DNA from: Planctomycetota bacterium
Lineage (GTDB): Bacteria; Planctomycetota; Phycisphaerae; FEN-1346; JAACEH01
Direction: 5' to 3'
Assembly (NCBI GenBank): GCA_016935955.1
Contig: JAFGPY010000232.1
Coordinates: forward strand, 1 to 8,682
Length of the DNA stretch: 8,682 bases
Below the pieces are notes generated by a model. The model was not told the DNA's origin. It worked only from the letters and a program-made list of their open reading frames with translations, and searched no databases. Shown piece after piece: positions 1-4,989 of the stretch. The position numbers and the translations under genes are program-made. Position 1 is the stretch's first letter. Every line of letters starts with the position of its first letter.

Positions 1-276
1 GAGTTGGTGGAAGGCCATCTGATGCCGGATCACATGCACATGTGCCTGAGCATTCCGCCGAAGTACAGCGTGGCCCACACGATCGGCTTCTTGAAAGGTA
101 AGAGTGCGGTGCGGATTCACCGGGAGTTGCTGTCAGAACGCCGGATGACCGGGCTGCACTTCTGGGCTACGGGGTATTCGGTCAGTACGGTGGGACTGGA
201 CGAGGCGCAGATTCGCCGCTACATCCGCGACCAGGAGAAGCGGGACAGTAAGCAGGGCGACCTGGACCTCGGCTAA
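1..276 (+). CDS. tnpA: IS200/IS605-family HUH (Y1) transposase TnpA, 3' part only
   Basis: This is the C-terminal 91 codons of a single-strand DNA transposase; the reading frame is open to the window edge, so roughly the first third of the usual 140-150 residues lies outside. The HUH metal-binding motif is seen as PDHMHM, with His codons at 31-33 and 37-39. The family signature KYSVAHTIGFLKGKSAVRIH follows, then HFWATGYSVSTVG, then the C-terminal helix YIRDQE, whose Tyr (codon 220-222) is the expected nucleophile. Such enzymes cut and rejoin hairpin-marked ends of single-stranded DNA. No TnpB gene follows, so the element is IS200-like rather than IS605-like. Nothing in the visible part is broken, so the element may be intact. 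The assignment is secure; the subgroup is not. Confidence 0.93.
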   Translation, partial: ELVEGHLMPDHMHMCLSIPPKYSVAHTIGFLKGKSAVRIHRELLSERRMTGLHFWATGYSVSTVGLDEAQIRRYIRDQEKRDSKQGDLDLG

Positions 277-283
277 CGGAAAC

Positions 284-330
284 GGCCCCAACGGGGCCTT
301 CCCTATGTGAACGGCCCCCTCGGGGGGGCC
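284..330 (+). terminator. Two tandem GC hairpins after tnpA, terminator-like
   Basis: Two near-copies of one hairpin lie just after the tnpA stop. The first is GGCCCC/GGGGCC (284-289 with 293-298, loop AAC). The second is GGCCCCC/GGGGGCC (313-319 with 324-330, loop TCGG). Both are preceded by AAC and followed by TTCC. They could terminate transcription leaving tnpA, shielding the downstream RNA operon, although the T-tracts are very short. They could instead be structural hairpins of the element. Function is inferred. Confidence 0.5.
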
Positions 331-334
331 TTCC

Positions 335-365
335 TAAAGCCACGCCCTCTGGGCGTGGATCTTTA
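335..365 (+). repeat. Right-end hairpin of the IS200-type element
   Basis: TAAAG (335-339) pairs with CTTTA (361-365), and CCACGCCC (340-347) pairs with GGGCGTGG (351-358). The loop is TCT and there is a two-base AT bulge at 359-360, giving 13 base pairs in total. A bulged subterminal hairpin a few bases inside the cleavage site is what TnpA dimers recognise in this family. TCAA follows three bases later. Confidence 0.75.
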
Positions 366-408
366 CCTCAATGGGTAGAGCGGTCCGTTTCTCCAACTCT
401 TGTCGCCG
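366..408 (+). pseudogene. Remnant of a second YrlA-type Y RNA gene, cut by the IS element
   Basis: This stretch parallels the 3' half of the intact tRNA-like RNA downstream. It has a D-arm (CTC at 367-369, GAG at 377-379, with AATGGGTA between), then TCTCCAA and CTTGTCGCC. The intact copy reads CTCAATTGGATAGAGC, then TCTCGCCAA and CTTGTCGCCG in the same order. There is no T-arm or acceptor strand upstream; the IS200-type end stands there instead. It is most simply the 3' half of a tandem sister Y RNA gene split by transposition. TCTTGTC (398-404) corresponds to the putative Ro60-motif strand of the intact copy with one change. The homology was judged by eye and is short, so this is moderately supported. 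Confidence 0.6.
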
Positions 409-416
409 GTCGAATG

Positions 417-433
417 TTGGCAACCGAAGTGCG
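417..433 (+). promoter_or_regulatory. Candidate sigma-54 (-24/-12) promoter for the Y RNA-rtcA operon
   Basis: TTGGCA (417-422) followed by TGC (430-432) places GG and GC exactly ten bases apart, as sigma-54 promoters require (consensus TTGGCACG-N4-TTGC). In enterobacteria the rtc operon is driven by sigma-54 with the activator RtcR, so this promoter type is expected here. A start about 12 bases after the GC would fall near 443-445, precisely where an 8-bp stem of the RNA begins. Mismatches: positions 423, 424 and 429. That start would exclude the putative Ro60-binding 5' strand at 433-440, which argues for a second upstream promoter or against this site. RtcR is not in the window. Confidence 0.4.
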
Positions 434-555
434 GCGAATGCCGGTGGGACTACATCGGATCTCAGGGTTCCAGGTTCGAGTCCTGGCGTCCGGTCGCCAG
501 ATCGGCCGTAGCTCAATTGGATAGAGCATGAGGCACGTCTCGCCAATACCTTGTC
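433..555 (+). ncRNA. yrlA: YrlA-type bacterial Y RNA (circularly permuted tRNA mimic)
   Basis: Read 5' to 3', the RNA folds as a tRNA opened in the anticodon. The basal stem has 443-450 pairing 537-544 (8 bp, two G-U). The anticodon-like stem is TCTCA (460-464) with TGAGG (529-533). A 5-nt variable loop GGGTT follows, then T-arm CCAGG/CCTGG (470-474, 482-486) with loop TTCGAGT. The acceptor-like stem pairs 487-495 with 500-508 (8 of 9 pairs) and is capped by GCCA (496-499). T509 and A510 precede the D-stem GCTC/GAGC (511-514, 524-527) with loop AATTGGATA. Known tRNA tertiary partners are present: T509-A515, A516-T469, G519-T476 and G520-C477. Below the basal stem, GGCGAATG (433-440) and CCTTGTC (549-555) fit the Ro60-binding motifs of bacterial Y RNAs as I recall them (GNCGAAN0-1G and CNUUGNC). 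Known YrlA RNAs bind Ro60 and lie beside rtc genes. The transcript ends are inferred. Confidence 0.8.
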
Positions 556-591
556 GCCGCACACGGCTTTGAGAAGTTGAGAGGTAGCGCC

Positions 592-1617
592 ATGATTACC
601 ATCGACGGCAGCATCGGCGAGGGCGGCGGCCAGGTCCTGCGGACCAGCCTGGCGCTGTCCATGCTCACGGGACAGCCGCTACGCATCGAGAACATTCGCG
701 CCGGGCGCGACCGGCCGGGCCTCCTGCGTCAGCACCTGACGGCCGTGCGGGCCGCCAAGCAGATCTGTGGGGCGGAAGTTGTCGGCGACGCCATCGGTTC
801 GCGCGAACTCTCGTTCACGCCCGGCAAGGTTACTGGCGGGCACTACGAGTTTGCCATCGGCACGGCTGGCAGCGCCACGCTCGTGCTTCAGACCGTGCTG
901 CCAGCGCTGCTCGTGGCCGGGGAGCGGTCGACGCTGCTTCTGGAAGGCGGCACGCACAATCCGTGGGCCCCGCCATTGGACTTTCTCCAGCGGGCCTTCC
1001 TGCCGCTGGTGCGCCGCATGGGGCCGAAGGTCAGCGCCGAGTTGGATCGCTACGGCTTCTACCCGGCGGGCGGTGGGCGGTTCCGTGTGACCATCGACCC
1101 GGCCACCCGCCTCGCGCCGCTCGAACTGGTCGAGCGCGGCGAGATCCGCCGCAAGCGGGCCACGGCGGTCGTGTCGCAATTGCCGATGGACATCGCCCTG
1201 CGCGAGCTGAAGGTGATCGGCAAGAGGCTCGGCATGACGGTCGATCCGCCGGACATCGTCTTCGTCAAAGACCCGGTCGGACCAGGCAACGTCGTTTTCA
1301 TCGAAATCGAGGGCGAGCACGTGAGCGAGGTCTTCACCGGCTTCGGCCAGCACGGCGTCCGGGCCGAGGCGGTCGCGGAGAAGGTCGCCAAAGAAGTGCG
1401 TCGCTACCTGGCCGCAGGTGTGCCCGTCGGCGAGCATCTGGCCGATCAACTGCTGGTGCTCATGGCCACCGCTGGCGGACGGTTCCGCACGGTGGCCCCG
1501 AGCCGGCACACGACCACGAACATCGAGGTCATCAAGGCCTTCCTGCCGGTCGAGATTGTTACGGCCTGCGTTGACGAGGCGAAGGGCGTGTGGGAGATCG
1601 AGGCAAGGAAGGCGTAG
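592..1617 (+). CDS. rtcA: RNA 3'-terminal phosphate cyclase RtcA
   Basis: RtcA converts an RNA 3'-phosphate to a 2',3'-cyclic phosphate through an adenylated enzyme and an activated RNA end. The 341-residue length matches the family (E. coli about 338). It opens with MITIDGSIGEGGGQVLRTSLALS, the standard N-terminus, and continues with IRAGRDRPGLLRQHLTAVRAA, GGTHNPWAPPLDFLQ and GEHLADQLLVLMAT. The nucleophile that takes AMP should be His306 in PSRHTTTN, corresponding to E. coli His309. I chose the ATG at 592 because it gives the family N-terminus and has GAGAGG 7 nt upstream; an in-frame TTG at 577 is less likely. It follows the Y RNA directly and is 11 nt from rtcB. The order rtcA-rtcB is the reverse of E. 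coli. In Salmonella, RtcA is also needed to make the cyclic-phosphate tRNA fragments sensed by RtcR. Confidence 0.97.
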   Translation: MITIDGSIGEGGGQVLRTSLALSMLTGQPLRIENIRAGRDRPGLLRQHLTAVRAAKQICGAEVVGDAIGSRELSFTPGKVTGGHYEFAIGTAGSATLVLQTVLPALLVAGERSTLLLEGGTHNPWAPPLDFLQRAFLPLVRRMGPKVSAELDRYGFYPAGGGRFRVTIDPATRLAPLELVERGEIRRKRATAVVSQLPMDIALRELKVIGKRLGMTVDPPDIVFVKDPVGPGNVVFIEIEGEHVSEVFTGFGQHGVRAEAVAEKVAKEVRRYLAAGVPVGEHLADQLLVLMATAGGRFRTVAPSRHTTTNIEVIKAFLPVEIVTACVDEAKGVWEIEARKA

Positions 1618-1628
1618 GGAGAGTTGCA

Positions 1629-3026
1629 GTGAAGCCGCGAGAGTTGAGAAACCTGGGCGTCCCCAAGGGCGAGGCGATGAAGGCCGCCGTCGCGTGCATC
1701 GCGGCGGCTGCGGAGGCGGGCCTGAGCAAAGAAGCGATCCGCGCGGCTGTGCGCGAGGTGGTAGCCGATCCGGCCGCGTACCAGGTGGACGAGCATTTCG
1801 GTGCGATGGCCACGGCGCTGATTGCCTCCGCGAAGTTGCAGGCGACGTACACGCCGCGCGCCGAGCCGGCCCCGTGGCGACAGTGGGGCCGCGACCTGGA
1901 GCCGTCCGCGGTCGAGCAGCTTCGCAACGCCTGCTCGCTGCCCGTGTCGGTTGCCGGGGCGCTCATGCCCGACGCCCATCAGGGCTACGGCCTGCCCATT
2001 GGCGGCGTGCTGGCGACTGACAATGCGGTCATCCCGTTCGCCGTCGGCGTCGACATCGCCTGCCGGATGAAGCTGACGGTGCTCGACCTGCCGGTCGAAG
2101 CCATCGACGGCCAGCGCGGGCGGCTGGTCCGCGCCCTGGAGGACGAGACGCGCTTCGGCGTCGGGGCGACGTTCCGCAAACGCCGCCAGCATCCGGTCAT
2201 GGACGACGACTGGACGATCTCGCCGGTCACCATCGCCTTGAAGGACAAGGCCTGGAGCCAGTTGGGTACGAGCGGCAGCGGCAACCACTTCGTGGAGTAC
2301 GGCACGCTGACGCTGGAGCGCGACGATCTGGGCCTCGAGACCGGCGTCTACCTGGCACTGCTCTCGCACAGCGGAAGCCGCGGCACGGGAGCGGGCGTGG
2401 CTGAGCATTACAGCAAGGTGGCCCAGGGCCGCCACGGCGAGTTGCCGCGCGAGCTCAGCCACCTGGCCTGGCTCGACCTCGATAGCGCCGAGGGCCAGGA
2501 GTACTGGGCGGCCATGGAGTTGATGGGCCGCTACGCCGCCGCCAACCACGAGTTGATCCACCGGCACATCGCCCGGCACCTGGGCGTCGACGTGCTACTG
2601 GACATCGAGAACCACCACAACTTCGCCTGGCGCGAGACGCACGGCGGGCACGAGGTCGTCGTGCATCGCAAGGGCGCCACGCCCGCCACGGCGGGCACGC
2701 TCGGCATCATTCCCGGCTCGATGGGCACGGCCGGCTACGTAGTCCGCGGCCGCGGTGAGCCGACGTCGCTCCACTCGGCCAGCCATGGCGCCGGACGCAA
2801 GATGAGCCGCACCAAGGCCAAGGAGACGTTCACCTGGCACCAGGCGAAGAAGTTCCTGGCCGACCGCAACGTCGACCTGCTCTCGGCAGGCCTCGACGAG
2901 GTGCCGATGGCGTACAAGGACATCGACGAGGTCATGGCCGCCCAGCGCGACCTGGTCGAGCCCGTGGCCCGCTTCGATCCGCGGCTGGTGAAGATGGCCC
3001 CCGCGGGGGAACGGCCGGAGGATTGA
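1629..3026 (+). CDS. rtcB: RNA-splicing ligase RtcB
   Basis: RtcB joins RNA 2',3'-cyclic phosphate or 3'-phosphate ends to 5'-OH ends using GTP and Mn2+; these are the ends left by many anticodon nucleases. The 465-residue protein shows MPDAHQGYGLPIGGV (Asp115, His117), GVDIACRM (metal ligand Cys145), GTSGSGNHF, LLSHSGSRG, ENHHNFAW, HRKGATPA, GIIPGSMGT and the guanylylated His386 in SASHGAGRKMSR, then AYKDIDEVM. All catalytic motifs are present. It is longer than E. coli RtcB (408 aa), mainly through an N-terminal helical extension of about 70 residues. The start is probably GTG at 1629, preceded by GGGAGAG just after the rtcA stop. An ATG at 1590 would overlap rtcA by 28 nt and lacks a clear ribosome site. 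Co-expression with rtcA and the Y RNA points to repair of cleaved tRNA or similar RNA. Confidence 0.96.
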   Translation: MKPRELRNLGVPKGEAMKAAVACIAAAAEAGLSKEAIRAAVREVVADPAAYQVDEHFGAMATALIASAKLQATYTPRAEPAPWRQWGRDLEPSAVEQLRNACSLPVSVAGALMPDAHQGYGLPIGGVLATDNAVIPFAVGVDIACRMKLTVLDLPVEAIDGQRGRLVRALEDETRFGVGATFRKRRQHPVMDDDWTISPVTIALKDKAWSQLGTSGSGNHFVEYGTLTLERDDLGLETGVYLALLSHSGSRGTGAGVAEHYSKVAQGRHGELPRELSHLAWLDLDSAEGQEYWAAMELMGRYAAANHELIHRHIARHLGVDVLLDIENHHNFAWRETHGGHEVVVHRKGATPATAGTLGIIPGSMGTAGYVVRGRGEPTSLHSASHGAGRKMSRTKAKETFTWHQAKKFLADRNVDLLSAGLDEVPMAYKDIDEVMAAQRDLVEPVARFDPRLVKMAPAGERPED

Positions 3027-3034
3027 GGACGCCC

Positions 3035-3520
3035 ATGGATCAAACGATGCTCGCAAGATGGCAGGCGGCCGAAACGCCATTTGACGGAGCGGCTCTGTGG
3101 TCAAACACAGACCTGACACGGGACCAGTTGGCCAAAGCTGTCTCGTGTATGGTATCATTTGTGGCCAGTCGAATCGGGCTTGCAGAGCGCCTGCACGTCA
3201 TTGAAGACTGGCACAATCATGATGGTTATGTAACCAACCCCAAAGAGGTCGTGTCTGCTCTCTTTGTCCGGGAGGTCGGGCGGGCAGACTCTGAGTGGTT
3301 CCGCTTGATGGACACCTTTGTCTACTGGGGCGTGTACGACGAGACCATGCGCTTCTATCTCAGATTCGGCATGGGCGACGAAGAAGCCGCCGGATACTTT
3401 GATCTGTCAACAGGATCGGAGATCGTTGCACAATTGGCCACTGAGCTGACAGAGACCCTTGGCATTCCCGTTGAAGTGGAGCCCGCCAAAGAGCTGTTTG
3501 ACAGAACATACGCGGGGTGA
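3035..3520 (+). CDS. Uncharacterised 161-aa protein between rtcB and hen1
   Basis: I do not recognise this protein. It begins MDQTMLARWQAAETPF, has no signal peptide or membrane segment, and looks like a small, acidic, soluble alpha/beta protein. Tryptophans and aromatics cluster in its centre (EDWHNHDGYVTNP, SEWFRLMDTFVYWGVYDETMRFYLRF). The tail GSEIVAQLATELTETLGIPVEVEPAKELFD could be an alpha-beta unit. The ATG at 3035 has GAGGA 5 nt upstream, overlapping the rtcB stop, and the gene ends 4 nt before hen1, so it is surely co-transcribed and translationally linked. In sampled lines (3061-3300) GC is about 56%, against about 68% in rtcB, so it differs in base composition from its enzyme neighbours. 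Size and acidity recall immunity- or adaptor-type proteins, but that is speculation. Confidence 0.85.
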   Translation: MDQTMLARWQAAETPFDGAALWSNTDLTRDQLAKAVSCMVSFVASRIGLAERLHVIEDWHNHDGYVTNPKEVVSALFVREVGRADSEWFRLMDTFVYWGVYDETMRFYLRFGMGDEEAAGYFDLSTGSEIVAQLATELTETLGIPVEVEPAKELFDRTYAG

Positions 3521-3524
3521 AGCA

Positions 3525-4985
3525 ATGCTGCTAACGATTTCAACCACACACTGTCCGGCCACCGACCTGGGGTATCTGCTGCACAAGAACCCGGCGCGGT
3601 GCCAGACGTTCGAGCTGAGCTTCGGGCGGGCGCACGTATTCTATCCCGAGGCGACGACTCAGAACTGCACGGCGGCGCTCCTGCTGGACGTTGACCCCGT
3701 GGGCATCGTTCGCGGGCCATCGCGGTTCTCGGAACGGTTGCTCGACCAGTACGTGAACGATCGGCCGTTCGTCGCCTCCTCGTTTCTGAGCGTGGCCATC
3801 GCCCAGGTGTTCGGCTCGGCCCTTCAGGGGCGAAGCAAGGAGCGGCCGGAATTGGTCGACACGCCGCTGCCGCTGGTAGCCCGCATCGCGGTGCTGCCAT
3901 GCCGCGGAGGCGAGGCGTTCCTGCGGCGTGTCTTCGAGTCGCTCGGCTACGCCCTTACCGTCACGCCGCACCCGCTGGACGAGACGTTCCCCGACTGGGG
4001 CGAGAGCCCGTACTTCACGGTGGAGCTGTCGAAGACAACCGCACTCAAGGAGTTGCTCACGCACCTCTACGTGCTCGTTCCGGTCTTCGACCATCGCAAG
4101 CACTACTACGTCGGTCAGGCGGAGATGGAGAACCTGCTCGCCAAGGGCGAAGGCTGGCTGTCGTCGCACCCGGAGCGGGAGGCGATCACCTTCCGCTACC
4201 TGAAGCAAGCTCCGAGCCTGGCCCGCCAGGCCCTGGCCCAACTGGCCCAGGAGGACGAGCCTGAAGTCGCAGCGCTGGACGGCGAGGCGTCCGCCGGCGA
4301 CGAGGACTCGGCCGAGGCTCGCATCAGTCTGAACGAAGAACGTCTGGGCACCGTGCTGGCGGCCCTGCGGGCGACCGGCGCCCGGCGCGTGCTCGACCTC
4401 GGTTGCGGCGAGGGCAACCTCGTGCGCGAACTGATGAAGGACAAGCAGTTCGACGAGATCGTCGGCCTCGACGTGTCGATCCGCTCGCTGGAGATCGCCG
4501 CCGATCGCCTGCGACTCGACCGCCTGCCTCCGCACCAGAAGGACCGCGTGCGGCTGCTGCACGGATCGCTCATGTATCGCGACCGGCGGCTGGAGGGCTT
4601 CGACGCTGCAGCCGTGGTCGAAGTGATCGAGCACCTTGACCCGCCGCGCCTGGCGGCTTTCGAGCGGGTGCTCTTCGAGTGTGCCCGGCCGGGGACGGTT
4701 GTCCTCACGACGCCGAACCGCGAGTACAACGTCCTGTGGGCTCGCTTGGCGGGCGACGCGAAGCCGGTCGCGACCACGGGCGAAAGTGCCGTGACCGACA
4801 CGGTCGTCATCTCGCCGCCGCTGAGGCACAAGGACCACCGCTTCGAGTGGACGCGGGCCGAGTTCCGCATCTGGGCCGAAGCCGTGGCCGAGCGTTTCGG
4901 CTATACTGTTCGCTTCCTGCCCGTCGGCCCCGAGGACCCAACCCTCGGCCCGCCGACGCAGATGGCTGTGTTTGAAAGGGAGTAA
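3525..4985 (+). CDS. hen1: Bacterial Hen1, RNA 3'-terminal ribose 2'-O-methyltransferase
   Basis: Hen1 methylates the 2'-OH of the 3'-terminal nucleotide of RNA using S-adenosylmethionine. With Pnkp it marks tRNAs during repair so that they resist re-cleavage by 2'-OH-dependent ribotoxins. The 486-residue protein starts with the typical bacterial Hen1 N-terminal domain (MLLTISTTHCPATDLGYLLHK, VFYPEAT, CTAALLLDVDPVGIVRG), about residues 1-240. After an acidic Ala/Glu-rich linker comes the methyltransferase: SAM motif VLDLGCGEG (289-297), metal-binding EVIEH (Glu366, Glu369, His370, the same numbers as the studied Clostridium thermocellum enzyme), TTPNREYN, and DHRFEWTRAEF, whose His438 is the likely fourth ligand. 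Start ATG 3525 matches the family N-terminus; an upstream in-frame ATG at 3459 lies inside the previous gene. No Pnkp gene is present; the partners here are RtcA and RtcB. The last gene follows after 4 nt. Confidence 0.95.
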   Translation: MLLTISTTHCPATDLGYLLHKNPARCQTFELSFGRAHVFYPEATTQNCTAALLLDVDPVGIVRGPSRFSERLLDQYVNDRPFVASSFLSVAIAQVFGSALQGRSKERPELVDTPLPLVARIAVLPCRGGEAFLRRVFESLGYALTVTPHPLDETFPDWGESPYFTVELSKTTALKELLTHLYVLVPVFDHRKHYYVGQAEMENLLAKGEGWLSSHPEREAITFRYLKQAPSLARQALAQLAQEDEPEVAALDGEASAGDEDSAEARISLNEERLGTVLAALRATGARRVLDLGCGEGNLVRELMKDKQFDEIVGLDVSIRSLEIAADRLRLDRLPPHQKDRVRLLHGSLMYRDRRLEGFDAAAVVEVIEHLDPPRLAAFERVLFECARPGTVVLTTPNREYNVLWARLAGDAKPVATTGESAVTDTVVISPPLRHKDHRFEWTRAEFRIWAEAVAERFGYTVRFLPVGPEDPTLGPPTQMAVFERE

Positions 4986-4989
4986 CAGG

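Larger units (their letters stand above)
1..371 (+). mobile_element. Right part of an IS200-type insertion element
   Basis: The transposase gene is followed by about 95 nt of non-coding DNA that ends in a bulged hairpin and then TCAA (368-371), a typical right cleavage sequence of this family. The left end lies outside the window. The exact right boundary is inferred: TCAA is the usual IS608-type right end, but this element's own cleavage site is unknown. Directly beyond it lies half of a tRNA-like RNA gene, so the element appears to sit inside that gene. Elements of this family normally make no target duplication or deletion, so the missing half would be expected beyond the left end. Confidence 0.75.

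Noticed and set aside
366..499. An ordinary tRNA gene formed by the D-arm at 367-379 and the T-arm at 470-486, with a long insert in the anticodon
   Set aside because: GTCCG (381-385) can pair with CGGAT (456-460), but that leaves a 9-nt variable region and no 5' acceptor strand. The downstream D-arm instead gives a matching acceptor strand, anticodon stem, 5-nt variable loop and tertiary partners, so the permuted reading is much better.
500..560. A second ordinary tRNA gene starting GATCGGCCGTAGCTC
   Set aside because: No T-arm or 3' acceptor strand follows before rtcA, and the region after TGAGG has no proper anticodon loop with T33.
577..591. TTG start for rtcA five codons upstream
   Set aside because: The TTG lies against the GAGAGG ribosome site, and the ATG at 592 gives the family N-terminus.
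277..591. A CRISPR array or short tandem repeats in the non-coding stretch
   Set aside because: The repeated pieces are two diverged Y RNA halves and IS hairpins; there are no regularly spaced identical repeats.
679..1509. Long open frames opposite rtcA, rtcB and hen1
   Set aside because: They are antisense shadows of high-GC coding sequence, rich in Arg, His, Ala and Gly, without family motifs or ribosome sites.
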